Assembly (NCBI RefSeq): GCF_037201805.1
Contig: NZ_CP147404.1
Coordinates: 3,020,501-3,084,500 of the forward strand
DNA from: Bacillus sp. FJAT-52991
Lineage (GTDB): Bacteria > Bacillota > Bacilli > Bacillales > Domibacillaceae
Direction of reading: 5' to 3'
Length of the DNA stretch: 64,000 nucleotides
Shown here piece by piece: positions 34,453-47,637 of this stretch; the stretch's first letter is position 1, and every line of letters begins with the position of its first letter. Under the pieces are notes generated by a model. It was not told where the DNA came from. It saw only the letters and a list, made by a program, of their open reading frames with translations, and did not search any database. Position numbers and translations under genes: made by a program.

Positions 34453-35199
34453 TTAAACTGTCCAGTCTAGCTGCTCCAAAAATTGATACACATCCTCATG
34501 AAGCTGTTGTTTCTCCTTGTCTAGTGTAATCACATGACCAGACTCTTCATACCATTTGATTTCTTTCATCGTTGATTCGATTTCTTCATAAATAATATTA
34601 GCACTGTTCGGATTAATCATTTCATCGTTTCTTGCTTGGACGACAAACGTTGGGGCATAAATCATATCGACATTTGCACGAACGTCAGCCATTAATTTTT
34701 GCAAAGCCTTTAAGGTATTCATCGGAGTTTTCTTAAACTCTTCCATTTCTTTTTCAATGATGTCTTCCGATTTCCCTTCAAACTTTTTGAATTCGCGAGC
34801 ATATTCAACCACGCCATTGTACATTGTTTCTTCACTTTTTAAATACATTGGGGCGCACATCGTGATCACCCCTTTCACCGGCGTCGTTTCAGCTAGCTTT
34901 AAGGAAAACACCCCTCCAAGAGAAAGACCAGCTACAGCAATTTCGTTATATCCCAGATCTTTCAAATGCTGATAACCGTTTAATACATCTTGCCACCAAT
35001 CATCAGGCCCCGTCACAACCAGTTCCTCTGGAGGCACGCCATGCCCTTTATAGTGTGGGGCATGAGACGTGTAGCCTTGTTTCTCTAAAAATCGGCCAAG
35101 CATCCGGACATCTGAAGAATTCCCCGTAAATCCATGAAGCAGAAGAACTGCCCGTTTTCCAGCTTCAAATGTAAATGGTTTTGGTAAAGTTAATTTCAT
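34453..35199 (-). CDS. est: Carboxylesterase of the Est30 type
   Basis: The 248-residue alpha/beta hydrolase has the oxyanion region [11 protein letters not shown] (about 20-30), nucleophile elbow GLSLGG with Ser93, an acidic residue in QARNDEMIN and catalytic His in ESGHVITLD. It resembles the monoacylglycerol/carboxyl esterase next to secG and rnr in Bacillus (YvaK) and Geobacillus Est30. It is cytoplasmic, without a signal peptide. It precedes rnr by 21 bases and is probably co-transcribed. Confidence 0.93.
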   Translation of the reverse strand: MKLTLPKPFTFEAGKRAVLLLHGFTGNSSDVRMLGRFLEKQGYTSHAPHYKGHGVPPEELVVTGPDDWWQDVLNGYQHLKDLGYNEIAVAGLSLGGVFSLKLAETTPVKGVITMCAPMYLKSEETMYNGVVEYAREFKKFEGKSEDIIEKEMEEFKKTPMNTLKALQKLMADVRANVDMIYAPTFVVQARNDEMINPNSANIIYEEIESTMKEIKWYEESGHVITLDKEKQQLHEDVYQFLEQLDWTV

Positions 35200-35313
35200 G
35201 ATGCAGATAGACTCCTTTTCCTTAGTATGGACCGTTCATTCAACTCTCAACATTATTTTACGAAAAATTTCCTCCACTAGCTAGTGCGAGGGAGGCTGAA
35301 CGTGAAAATAAAG

Positions 35314-35445
35314 TGACTCCTCAATCAGCTGGCGACTGATTCGGGGCGATTTGCGACTGATGTTTCAGGATCTCCGCCCAATTCGGAGTGATTCGCGACT
35401 GATTTCCTCAAAATTCCGACTAAAAATAGCACTTTACCGACTGAT
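35314..35445. repeat. 21-nt-period GACTGAT array, copy A
   Basis: GACTGAT-like heptamers start at 35314 (GACTCCT), 35334, 35355, 35376 (degenerate), 35397, 35418 (GACTAAA) and 35439, giving steps of 20, 21, 21, 21, 21 and 21 bases. The 14 bases between them vary. Stop codons interrupt the reverse frames I checked, so the period is not a coding effect. The array fills the secG-est gap. Confidence 0.8.
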
Positions 35446-35514
35446 CCCCCCATCCAATAAAAAAAAGGCGTCTACTCATAAGACAGCCCCTACAGTCTTT
35501 TTCATTGAAACAAT

Positions 35515-35547
35515 ATAAAAAAGCATCCATCTGGATGCTTTTTTATA
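35515..35547. terminator. Bidirectional terminator after secG
   Basis: AAAAAAGCATCC pairs with GGATGCTTTTTT around ATCT (35517-35542). The U-run is good on both strands; on the minus strand it ends the secG transcript. Confidence 0.9.
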
Positions 35548-35549
35548 TA

Positions 35550-35786
35550 TTAAAGTCCTAAATAAGATACTGCGATAGTTAGTCCGAAGAATAATACTGC
35601 TAGGACAATAGTTACGCGGTGTAGAATTAGATCGATACCGCGTGCTTTTTGTTTTCCAAAAAGCTGTTCTGCTCCACCAGAGATCGCTCCGGATAAGCCA
35701 TTGCTTTTTCCAGATTGAAGAAGGACAACAGCAATTAATCCAATTGACACAATGACAAGGGCAACCATTAAGACTGTATGCAACAT
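35550..35786 (-). CDS. secG: SecG, protein translocase subunit
   Basis: The 78-residue protein has two membrane helices (about 2-21 and 53-75) joined by the Gly/Ser-rich loop [20 protein letters not shown] with LFGKQKARG, the family signature. It stabilises the SecYEG channel. The ATG at 35786 follows a GGAGG-type site (GGAGGTAAAA). It is followed by a strong terminator and a repeat array. Confidence 0.97.
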   Translation of the reverse strand: MLHTVLMVALVIVSIGLIAVVLLQSGKSNGLSGAISGGAEQLFGKQKARGIDLILHRVTIVLAVLFFGLTIAVSYLGL

Positions 35787-35866
35787 GTTTTTTTACCTCC
35801 ATCAAACGAACATACGAATATTCTCATTCTAACATAAGAACCTGAATTTGAAAAACAGGAAATGTA

Positions 35867-36064
35867 TTAGCTCGTTTTAAATCGTTGAACGGTTTGATGA
35901 AGTTCATCTGCGAGTCCTGCTAATATAGCAGAGGATGCATTCATTTCTTCCATCGAAGCCAGTTGCTCCTCGGTCGCCGCTGCAATTTGTTCAGTGTTAA
36001 CGGCGGCTTGCTACGCATATTCCTCTAATGATTGTACAGAGGAAACGATATTCTGAAACACTTT
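35867..36064 (-). pseudogene. 3' remnant of a methyl-accepting chemotaxis protein
   Basis: The minus strand reads VFQNIVSSVQSLEEYA, an in-frame TAG, then QAAVNTEQIAAATEEQ, LASMEEMNASS and a C-terminal DELHQTVQRFKTS with a stop at 35867. The EQIAAATEEQLASMEE stretch is the typical methylation-helix end of MCPs. Only about 64 codons are left, and the nonsense codon shows decay. Confidence 0.8.
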
Positions 36065-36076
36065 TAAAAAAACGCG

Positions 36077-36110
36077 GCAAAAAACCCAGCACGTATTGTG
36101 CCGGGCTTCG
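36077..36110 (-). terminator. Terminator of the glycolytic operon
   Basis: CCCGGCAC and GTGCTGGG (minus strand, 36085-36105, one mismatch) close a 5-base loop, followed by six U. It lies 20-40 bases after the eno stop. Confidence 0.92.
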
Positions 36111-36123
36111 ATAAGTATTGTAC

Positions 36124-39737
<3,614 letters not shown>

Positions 39738-39760
39738 TCATCCTTTCCAATGCTTATCTC

Positions 39761-40945
39761 TTATTTGTCGTTTAAAGCGACCACACCAGGTAGCTGCTTG
39801 CCTTCCATAAATTCTAAGGAAGCACCGCCACCCGTTGAAATATGACTCATACGGTCAGCCAAATGAAACTTCTCAACGGCTGCTGCTGAATCGCCGCCAC
39901 CGATGACAGAATATGTACCTTCAGCTTCTGCCAACGCTTCTGCCACGGCTTTCGTTCCACCAGCAAACTTGTCCATTTCAAATACCCCCATCGGTCCATT
40001 CCAAATGACAAGCTTTGATTTTTGAATCGTTTCTTTATAAAGTTCACTTGTTTTCGGTCCAATATCAAGACCCATTGAATCGGCAGGAATGTCTTCAATT
40101 GACACTTCCTTCGCCTCGGCATCTTCTGAAAATTGATCTGCAATAATCGCATCGATCGGCATTAAAAATGAAACGCCTTTTTCTTCTGCTTTTTTCATAA
40201 ATTGCTTCGCTAAATCAATTTTGTCTTCCTCTAATAAGGACTTACCGATTTCATGGCCTTGTGCCTTCACAAACGTGTAAGCAAGTCCACCACCAATGAT
40301 CAAGTTATCCACTTTATCAAGCAAATGGTCGATTACATCGATTTTGTCCTTTACTTTCGCTCCACCGATAATCGCTGTAAATGGTCGTTCTGGATTAGAA
40401 AGGGCTTTTCCAAGTACATCCAGCTCTTTTTCCATCAAGAAACCAGCAACAGCCGGCAAGTGATGAGCAATACCCTCTGTAGACGCATGCGCGCGGTGAG
40501 CAGCTCCAAATGCATCATTGACATAAACATCTGCAAGACTAGCAAAAGCTTTAGCCAACTCAGGATCATTTTTCTCCTCACCTGGGTAAAAGCGAACATT
40601 CTCAAGCAGTAAAAGGTCGCCATCGTTCATCTTTTCGATTTCTGCTTGCACTGCTTCTCCATAAGCTTCATCGACTTTTTTTACTTCTTTGCCTGCAAGC
40701 TCAGACAAACGGCCTGCAACAGGTGTTAAACGAAGCTCTTCTTTTACTTCGCCTTTAGGGCGGCCAAGGTGGCTCGCTAGGATGACTTTCGCTCCCTGTT
40801 CAGACAAATATTGAATGGTTGGCAATGCTGCCCGGATACGTGTGTCATCCGTTACTTTTCCGTCCTTCATTGGCACGTTAAAGTCAACACGGCAAAACAC
40901 GCGTTTTCCTTTCACATCCATATCCTTTATCGTCTTTTTGTTCAT
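39761..40945 (-). CDS. pgk: Phosphoglycerate kinase
   Basis: The 394-residue two-domain kinase has [11 protein letters not shown] (about 19-29), SHLGRPKG, the nucleotide-domain GGAKVKDKI and C-terminal [12 protein letters not shown]. It makes ATP from 1,3-bisphosphoglycerate. A sigma-A promoter at 41175-41203 with a structured leader of about 220 bases gives this and the following genes an entry point separate from the cggR promoter. Confidence 0.98.
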   Translation of the reverse strand: MNKKTIKDMDVKGKRVFCRVDFNVPMKDGKVTDDTRIRAALPTIQYLSEQGAKVILASHLGRPKGEVKEELRLTPVAGRLSELAGKEVKKVDEAYGEAVQAEIEKMNDGDLLLLENVRFYPGEEKNDPELAKAFASLADVYVNDAFGAAHRAHASTEGIAHHLPAVAGFLMEKELDVLGKALSNPERPFTAIIGGAKVKDKIDVIDHLLDKVDNLIIGGGLAYTFVKAQGHEIGKSLLEEDKIDLAKQFMKKAEEKGVSFLMPIDAIIADQFSEDAEAKEVSIEDIPADSMGLDIGPKTSELYKETIQKSKLVIWNGPMGVFEMDKFAGGTKAVAEALAEAEGTYSVIGGGDSAAAVEKFHLADRMSHISTGGGASLEFMEGKQLPGVVALNDK

Positions 40946-41129
40946 TCAAACAGGCCTCCCTTGTTTAGTTGAAAAATTGATCGATCTTAAAACGGCATTC
41001 CCACTTTTTGAAAGAAGGATGAAGTGACAAAAAAACCCGGTTCTCATGGCTTTGGCGCCCCGTTTTTTTCCGCCACCCGACTCCCAGCTTTTCAAAGTCA
41101 AGAAGGCGTATTTTTCGCGATCAATGACA

Positions 41130-41161
41130 AAGGGGAGGGGGGATTGTTCCCCGCTCCCCTT
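41130..41161 (-). other. GC-rich 5' stem-loop in the pgk leader
   Basis: AAGGGGAG (41130-41137) pairs with CTCCCCTT (41154-41161), with a further GGGG/CCCC pair inside. It begins about 7 bases after the predicted pgk transcription start. A 5'-terminal hairpin of this strength usually protects mRNA from 5'-dependent decay. No U-run follows, so it is not a terminator. Confidence 0.55.
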
Positions 41162-41174
41162 ACATCCCAATTAC

Positions 41175-41203
41175 ATTATAGATGGTGGGTTACTATTTTC
41201 CAA
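41175..41203 (-). promoter_or_regulatory. Sigma-A promoter of pgk-tpiA-gpmI-eno
   Basis: On the minus strand TTGGAA (41198-41203) and TATAAT (41175-41180) are exactly 17 bases apart, in the gap between gapA and pgk. The predicted start is near 41168. Confidence 0.8.
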
Positions 41204-41258
41204 CTAAGATGTTGAAAAATATAACACATTTTTTTATTAGTGTAACACTTTAAAAAAA

Positions 41259-42311
<1,053 letters not shown>

Positions 42312-42338
42312 TTAATGGGGGGTACCATTAACTACTAA

Positions 42339-43370
42339 CTACTTTTCTTCACTTAGCAAATATGCAGCCGCCGCTTCATCAGTGATTAAGACGGTCGCTT
42401 TCGGTGCCCCTTGCAAATAAGAGTGAATGGCTTTTCCTTTAGAGGCCCCGCCTGCCACAGCAATCACCTCGTGAGCCTGTTTCAGGTCGTCTAATTGAAG
42501 GCCGATTGTAGCTATTTTATGTACGACAGTGCCAGCTTCATCAAAATAATAACCAAAAGCTTCCGCTACCGCCTGACCTTGCGTAATCTTCTGCCTATCT
42601 TCCTCAGATGTGTTTCTTCGTTTCGCCATCATTAACGCCTCACCAATTCCATGAATGACAATATTCGCGGATTTAATAATCGCAAGCACCTCTTTAATGG
42701 CTGGCTCTTTCATAATCGACTGTTGTGCTTTCGGGCTCATTTGATCCGGTGCATACAACACTTTATGAGTACGGCCTGTGTTCAGCGCCATCTGAGCCAC
42801 AATGGAATTCGCTTGCATTTGAACATCTTCTCCAATGCCGCCTCGTGCGGGAACGAATATAATATCCTTCCCATCGCTGAATTGTTCATTCATCGCTCGA
42901 GCTGCTTCTAGCATCGTCGTTCCGCCTGTGACTGCGATGATATTCTGCGCTATTAACCGCTTTTTTATACAGTTAACAGAAGCGGTGCCAAGTTCTTTTT
43001 TGACCCATGGTGACTGATCACTATCACCTTGCACAATCGTCACTTCGTCGAGTCCATAGCGCGTTTTCAATTGTTGCTCCATCATGTGTATACCCTTAAT
43101 TTCGCCCATTAATCCTTGCAAATCCTCAAGTACAGATTCGCCATCCGCCGTCAAAACCATACCCTTAGACTGAAAATCAATTAACGCCTGTTTTTTTAAA
43201 AACTCTACTTCACTTCTTAATACTCTTTCAGTCAAGCCTAACGATTGGGCCAATAGCCTTCTTCCCACTGGTTGAGCTAGGCGAATCGATTGCAATATTT
43301 CATAACGCTTCTGCAAAACATGTAGCAAGTCAGGTAATAATCTTTTTTGAATATCTATGAATGTTCTCAT
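42339..43370 (-). CDS. cggR: CggR, repressor of central glycolytic genes
   Basis: The 343-residue SorC-family repressor has an N-terminal winged helix (about 25-85; GRRLLAQSLGLTERVLRSEV) and a C-terminal sugar-phosphate domain (about 90-340; VTGGTTMLEAARAM, VPARGGIGEDVQMQAN) that binds fructose 1,6-bisphosphate. It controls its own operon with gapA. A CggR-type double operator lies 24-60 bases upstream of its start. Confidence 0.97.
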   Translation of the reverse strand: MRTFIDIQKRLLPDLLHVLQKRYEILQSIRLAQPVGRRLLAQSLGLTERVLRSEVEFLKKQALIDFQSKGMVLTADGESVLEDLQGLMGEIKGIHMMEQQLKTRYGLDEVTIVQGDSDQSPWVKKELGTASVNCIKKRLIAQNIIAVTGGTTMLEAARAMNEQFSDGKDIIFVPARGGIGEDVQMQANSIVAQMALNTGRTHKVLYAPDQMSPKAQQSIMKEPAIKEVLAIIKSANIVIHGIGEALMMAKRRNTSEEDRQKITQGQAVAEAFGYYFDEAGTVVHKIATIGLQLDDLKQAHEVIAVAGGASKGKAIHSYLQGAPKATVLITDEAAAAYLLSEEK

Positions 43371-43393
43371 AAAAACTCCTTTAATTCTTTAGT

Positions 43394-43432
43394 GGGTCTT
43401 TTTTTGTCCCTTTTAAATAAAATACGTCCCAC
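43394..43432 (-). promoter_or_regulatory. CggR operator, two direct repeats
   Basis: On the minus strand GGGACGTATTTT and GGGACAAAAAAA begin exactly 20 bases apart (GGGAC at 43430-43426 and 43410-43406). This is the same spacing that I know from the B. subtilis CggR operator halves. It lies between the promoter and the cggR start. Confidence 0.8.
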
Positions 43433-43467
43433 TAATCTCAAAAAAAAATCCCCCTGCCTTCACGTTT

Positions 43468-43496
43468 ATAGTAACAGGGAGGAATGCAAAAATCAA
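43468..43496 (-). promoter_or_regulatory. Promoter of cggR-gapA
   Basis: TTGATT (43491-43496, minus strand) and TACTAT (43468-43473) are 17 bases apart. The operator lies about 36 bases downstream of the -10, where a bound tetramer would block elongation. Confidence 0.6.
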
Positions 43497-43534
43497 CCAA
43501 TATACTGTTAAGGTTTTGTCAATCTCATATATTG

Positions 43535-43768
43535 TTATTGTAATTTTTTGATTAATGCCGGGTAATCAATCGCCCCATATTGAATAATCTCATCATTATA
43601 TTCGATCACCGGGATCATTAATCCATACTTTTCTGTCCACTCATCTTGCTCGTTAATATTGCGTTCATGAACCACTATTGGTACCTCTTCCTGCACAAGC
43701 TGCAAAACAATTTGAGCTTCTATACAAAGCGGGCATTGTGGTCGCGTGTAAAAAATGATTTCTTTCAT
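43535..43768 (-). CDS. Glutaredoxin-like small thioredoxin-fold protein
   Basis: The 77-residue protein has the compact glutaredoxin-like pattern: beta strand EIIFYTR, active-site CPLC (about 12-15), cis-Pro region MIPVIEYND and a terminal helix. It resembles the DUF836/glutaredoxin-family proteins often beside cggR or sigL in Bacilli. It probably acts as a cytoplasmic thiol oxidoreductase; the partner is unknown. It follows sigL by 16 bases, so the two are likely co-transcribed. Confidence 0.88.
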   Translation of the reverse strand: MKEIIFYTRPQCPLCIEAQIVLQLVQEEVPIVVHERNINEQDEWTEKYGLMIPVIEYNDEIIQYGAIDYPALIKKLQ

Positions 43769-43784
43769 TACTGTTCCTCAATCC

Positions 43785-45125
43785 TCAGTCGTATCTTTTT
43801 CTTTTCGATGAAGAAGGAATCGAGAGCTGATCGCGGTATTTCGCTACCGTTCTTCTCGACACTTGCAATCCCTCTTCCTTGAGTCGATTGCTAATTTCCT
43901 GATCGGAAAGTGGTTTTCTCTTATTTTCTGCCGTGACAAACGCCGTAATTTTTGCCTTTACTTGTTGAGCGGATGCCGTTTCCTCTGCACTTCCGTTTGT
44001 TAAGCCAGCTGGGAAAAAGAATTTCAATTCATATGTTCCATACGGCGTTTGCATATATTTTCCGCGCACTGCTCGGCTAACCGTTGATTCGTGAATCTCT
44101 AGTTCATCTGCAATCTCCTTCATCGTTAGCGGCTGCAGGCTGGTCGGACCTTGGAAAAAAAATTCTTTTTGTTTTTCAACAATTTTTAATCCTACTCGTT
44201 GAATTGTCCGCTTGCGCTGTTCTAAACTTTTGAGCAACCATAAATAATCTTTTTGCTTTTCCTTCATAAATTGCTTTAACTGTGGGTCTTTATGAACCGC
44301 TAATTCATTGAAGTAATCTTTTTGAAAAATAATTTTTGGCATATCCTCTTCAAGAAGATACACTTCAATAGAGTCTTTTTTCAACTGAACCGTTAAATCC
44401 GGCCGTACATAGTTCGCTTGTTCCTTTTGAAAGCGTGCACCTGGCTTCGGATTTAACCTTTGCTGAATAAAGTCTGCTGCCGCTTGAATCTCTTTCACAT
44501 CCACATTGAGCTTTTTCGCCAGAGGGCGCCAATTTTTTTCGGCAAACTCGACAAAATGATCTTCAACGATTGTAAACACAAGCAGAGATGCATCAAGCAT
44601 TCTTTCTAACTGCAACAATAAACAATCCTGCAAGTGAAAAGCCCCCACCCCAGCAGGCTCTAGTTCACGAATCATCTCCAATACTTCTTCTGCTTCAGAT
44701 GGCTGACAGCGACACATGAGCGCCGTCTCTTTCATCGTAATCGACATATAGCCGTTTTCATCCATATTATATAACAAAAAATCAAGTATTCGCTTTTGTG
44801 TAGGCCCCATCGGAATAAGTGACAATTGCATCCTTAAATAATCGAGCAATGTCTGAGACGTATCTGCTAAATGCTCCACCCAATTCTTGTCTTCCTTCTC
44901 ACTTGATACCCCTTGTTGTGATCGTACTTTCTCCTTCTTGTGAAGCGCTTTCATTTCCGATTCCTCTAACTGTATAAAAGGGTTTTCCATCGTCTTCGCT
45001 TCTAAAAACTCCGTTAACTCCTGGGTAGAGTACTGCAACAGAGCAATCGCCTGCGTCAATTCCTGCGTCATCGCAAGCTTCATCGTCTGCTGTTGCCAAA
45101 GTCCCGGCTTCAAATGCATATTCAT
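43785..45125 (-). CDS. sigL: RNA polymerase sigma-54 factor (SigL/RpoN)
   Basis: The protein of 446 residues has the Gln/Leu-rich activator region I (about 8-50; LWQQQTMKLAMTQELTQAIA), a core-binding region, the helix-turn-helix MKEIADELEIHESTVSRAVR and the RpoN box-like SRRTVAKYRDQL at the C-terminus. It directs transcription from -24/-12 promoters with enhancer proteins, in Bacillus for amino acid and acetoin catabolism. ATG 45125 with GGGGGAG nine bases upstream is preferred to ATG 45143, which lies within the ribosome site. Confidence 0.96.
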   Translation of the reverse strand: MNMHLKPGLWQQQTMKLAMTQELTQAIALLQYSTQELTEFLEAKTMENPFIQLEESEMKALHKKEKVRSQQGVSSEKEDKNWVEHLADTSQTLLDYLRMQLSLIPMGPTQKRILDFLLYNMDENGYMSITMKETALMCRCQPSEAEEVLEMIRELEPAGVGAFHLQDCLLLQLERMLDASLLVFTIVEDHFVEFAEKNWRPLAKKLNVDVKEIQAAADFIQQRLNPKPGARFQKEQANYVRPDLTVQLKKDSIEVYLLEEDMPKIIFQKDYFNELAVHKDPQLKQFMKEKQKDYLWLLKSLEQRKRTIQRVGLKIVEKQKEFFFQGPTSLQPLTMKEIADELEIHESTVSRAVRGKYMQTPYGTYELKFFFPAGLTNGSAEETASAQQVKAKITAFVTAENKRKPLSDQEISNRLKEEGLQVSRRTVAKYRDQLSIPSSSKRKRYD

Positions 45126-45245
45126 CTTCCCACTCCCCCTCATTCCCTATTATACAACAGGAAACGAAAATGAGAATGAAAATTTAGAATTTTTTATAAT
45201 AAAATCGCCTTCCTTCGACATGAACCTACTTGGATAGTAGCTGAC

Positions 45246-45357
45246 GGCTGATGTTGGAGGAATCGCGACTGATTTTTATGCAAATGCGACTAATCCTCTC
45301 GCTCGGGCGACTGATCTTCCCTTTTTCCCGACTGATTCCGCCATTCCAACGACTAAT
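45246..45357. repeat. 21-nt-period GACTGAT array, copy B
   Basis: Heptamers start at 45246 (GGCTGAT), 45267, 45288 (GACTAAT), 45309, 45330 and 45351 (GACTAAT). All five steps are exactly 21 bases. The 14 intervening bases differ from unit to unit. It fills the gap between sigL and the histidine kinase terminator. Confidence 0.82.
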
Positions 45358-45377
45358 CCCCTTCCATCTATCCACAT

Positions 45378-45414
45378 AAAAAGCCCGTCATCCCAATAAC
45401 AAGGATGACAGACT
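45378..45414 (-). terminator. Terminator of the OmpR-type two-component operon
   Basis: GTCATCC (minus strand, near 45410) pairs with GGATGAC (near 45388) across a short loop, followed by GGGCTTTTTATG. Confidence 0.82.
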
Positions 45415-45444
45415 AAATGAACTGTCCAAAAAGCAGCCTATTCT

Positions 45445-46848
45445 TTATAACTCCACTCGAATTTTTGTTCCTTCACCAATAACGCTTTTCATCGTAATCA
45501 CACCTTGATGGGCTTCAACAATGTCTTTGGCAATCGCCAACCCAAGACCTGAGCCTTTATGAGATTCTCCTGTATTCGTGCCGCGATAGTAGCGGCTGAA
45601 AATATGGTCCAGTTCTTCCTTACTCATGCCTTTTCCATTATCCTCAATATAAATCGCTGTTTTCTCCTCTTCTTTTTCCACTGTCACGGTAACCTGTGTA
45701 TCTGGATCGTTATGCACCACCGCATTGTAAATTAAATTGCTCAATGCCCGCCGCAGCAATAGTTCATCTACCTCTAGAAAAATGGCTTCTGCCTTACATT
45801 CAAACACAATATGTCGCTGTTGATGCTTTGGATCATTCAATAAATCAATCACAATATTACGCACTAAGGAGACTATATTGACGCTCTTCTTATTTAACGT
45901 CATCTGTTTATTTTTCAAACGAGTCGTTAAGTTCAAGTCGTCGATCACTTCTTTTATATACAATGATTTTTGTTCAATAATTTCAGCGTATTCCCGCATC
46001 TCTTCAATCGAAAAATCATAGTCTGTATCCTTCATCATTTCCGCAAATCCTTGAATCGAGGCAAGCGGTGTTTTCATGTCATGCGAAATATTCGCAATCC
46101 ACTCTTCTTTTAAGCGATCCAGCTTTGTCCGCTCCACTTCCGCTGCTTTCAGTTGCGTGGATAAATCTTGTACATTGTAGGCCACTTCCCGATAAATCCC
46201 TTTCGACTGACTCACTACGTTATAGTCCTTGTTTGCCAGTTTTTTAATATCATCAATAATTTTATGAACCGGCTTCGTTAATCGCTGGCTAAACGCATAG
46301 CCAATGATCACCGCAATCAAACTATCAATGATCAAAAACAGCAGAAAGATATCGTTTGAAACCTTCCTTATTTCTTCCATATTGTAAGAAAGAATGTATC
46401 TGTTAATATTGCGATCAACCACGCCAATGAAATAACTGTACGCTTCTCCATCAAGATTCACACTATCTATAAAGACCGTTGTATCCGCATCAACCTCTTT
46501 ATATTTATACATTTGAACAATCTCCACTGGCGAATACGATGTGGGCAATGTTTTTGGTGCCCGGTACGTATACTGCTCTTCTCCTTGTTCATTCAACACT
46601 TGAATCCAAGCATTTTTCTGTTTCAAGACTTCTTTTCCTTCTGAATTGACCGTTAGTCTCCCTTCATCTATCTGAACATATTGTTTAAACTCTCTTACAA
46701 ATGATTCCACTGGTTCACTAAAAAAAGGGGCCACCGTTTGCGACTGCCAAACCAGCAGACCAAGCAGCATCACCACATTAATACAAACAACGAATAAAAC
46801 AATAAGGAGGATCGAAAATAAATATCTTCCTGTTAAGCGCCAACGCAT
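45445..46848 (-). CDS. Membrane sensor histidine kinase, OmpR-system type
   Basis: The 467-residue kinase has a first helix at about 10-33, an extracytoplasmic domain (about 35-160), a second helix (about 165-188), a HAMP linker, phospho-acceptor His in NISHDMKTPLASI (about 254-266) and an ATPase domain with LIYNAVVHN, DNGKGM and GSGLGLAIA. It is larger than intramembrane BceS-type kinases and has a true extracellular sensor. It lies three bases after the regulator gene. The targets are probably DUF418 and the divergent BceAB/YxeA operon. Confidence 0.95.
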   Translation of the reverse strand: MRWRLTGRYLFSILLIVLFVVCINVVMLLGLLVWQSQTVAPFFSEPVESFVREFKQYVQIDEGRLTVNSEGKEVLKQKNAWIQVLNEQGEEQYTYRAPKTLPTSYSPVEIVQMYKYKEVDADTTVFIDSVNLDGEAYSYFIGVVDRNINRYILSYNMEEIRKVSNDIFLLFLIIDSLIAVIIGYAFSQRLTKPVHKIIDDIKKLANKDYNVVSQSKGIYREVAYNVQDLSTQLKAAEVERTKLDRLKEEWIANISHDMKTPLASIQGFAEMMKDTDYDFSIEEMREYAEIIEQKSLYIKEVIDDLNLTTRLKNKQMTLNKKSVNIVSLVRNIVIDLLNDPKHQQRHIVFECKAEAIFLEVDELLLRRALSNLIYNAVVHNDPDTQVTVTVEKEEEKTAIYIEDNGKGMSKEELDHIFSRYYRGTNTGESHKGSGLGLAIAKDIVEAHQGVITMKSVIGEGTKIRVEL

Positions 46849-46851
46849 TCA

Positions 46852-47556
46852 CTAATCCTCCTTCGTAACAAATTTATACCCTAAACCTTTAACCGTGAGA
46901 ATGTGCTCTGGTTTTGACGGATTGTCTTCGACTTTTTCGCGAAGGCGACGAATATGAACCATAATCGTATTATCAAAGCCGATAAAATCCTCTCCCCATA
47001 CATGATGACAAAGACTCTCCTTACTAATGATATGGTTAGCATGTTTCATTAAATGGCTCATGAGCCCAAGTTCTTTCGGCTTTAACTCAATCGATTTTCC
47101 GTTTTTTGTTAGCACCGCTGTTTGTTCATTTAAAGTAAACGGCCCGGCTTGTAAAACCGCTTCTTTTGGCTCCTCTCTCATAAAGCTCGCCCGGCGCAGC
47201 TGTGCTTTTACCCGATAAGCAACCTCTTTTGGGCTGAACGGCTTCGTAATATAGTCGTCTCCTCCAATTGCAAACCCGACGATTTTATCCACCTCTTCGT
47301 CCTTCGCTGATAAAAATAAAATCGGCACGTTGGAGATCTCGCGTATTTTCTTGCACACCTCATACCCTTCTCCATCTGGCAGCATAATGTCTAATAAAAC
47401 AAGATCCGGCCGATGGATTTGAAATTGTTCAATCCCCTCTTTCACCGTCGTACTCGTGTAAATCCGCTCCACTCCTTCTTTCTTCAACACCGTCTTCAAT
47501 AATCGTAAAATATCCTCTTCATCGTCAATGATGAGAACTGCTTGCTGTTTAGCCAT
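46852..47556 (-). CDS. OmpR-family response regulator
   Basis: The 234-residue protein has a receiver domain (IIDDEEDIL at 9-17, phospho-acceptor Asp in LVLLDIMLPDGEGYEV, Lys in YITKPFSP) and a C-terminal winged helix (about 135-232; LKPKELGLMSHLMKHANHII). Regulators of this class bind direct repeats with an 11-base period. Such repeats (TGTAAGG) occur upstream of the neighbouring DUF418 gene and the divergent ABC operon. Confidence 0.95.
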   Translation of the reverse strand: MAKQQAVLIIDDEEDILRLLKTVLKKEGVERIYTSTTVKEGIEQFQIHRPDLVLLDIMLPDGEGYEVCKKIREISNVPILFLSAKDEEVDKIVGFAIGGDDYITKPFSPKEVAYRVKAQLRRASFMREEPKEAVLQAGPFTLNEQTAVLTKNGKSIELKPKELGLMSHLMKHANHIISKESLCHHVWGEDFIGFDNTIMVHIRRLREKVEDNPSKPEHILTVKGLGYKFVTKED

Positions 47557-47590
47557 CTATCGTACTCCTTCTGTTTTTTCTTTAGTATAA

Positions 47591-47633
47591 CGGAAAAAGC
47601 TCCGTTTACGCTGTTTGGTAAACGAAGCTTTTT
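47591..47633. terminator. Bidirectional terminator after the DUF418 gene
   Basis: AAAAAGCTCCGTTTAC (about 47597-47612) pairs with GTAAACGAAGCTTTTT (about 47620-47634) with one mismatch. On the minus strand it ends the DUF418 transcript just before the response regulator. Confidence 0.88.
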
Positions 47634-47637
47634 GAGA

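Noticed and set aside
41024..41215. Plus-strand frame in the gapA-pgk gap
   Set aside because: It is antisense to the structured pgk leader, has no ribosome site and shows no family resemblance.
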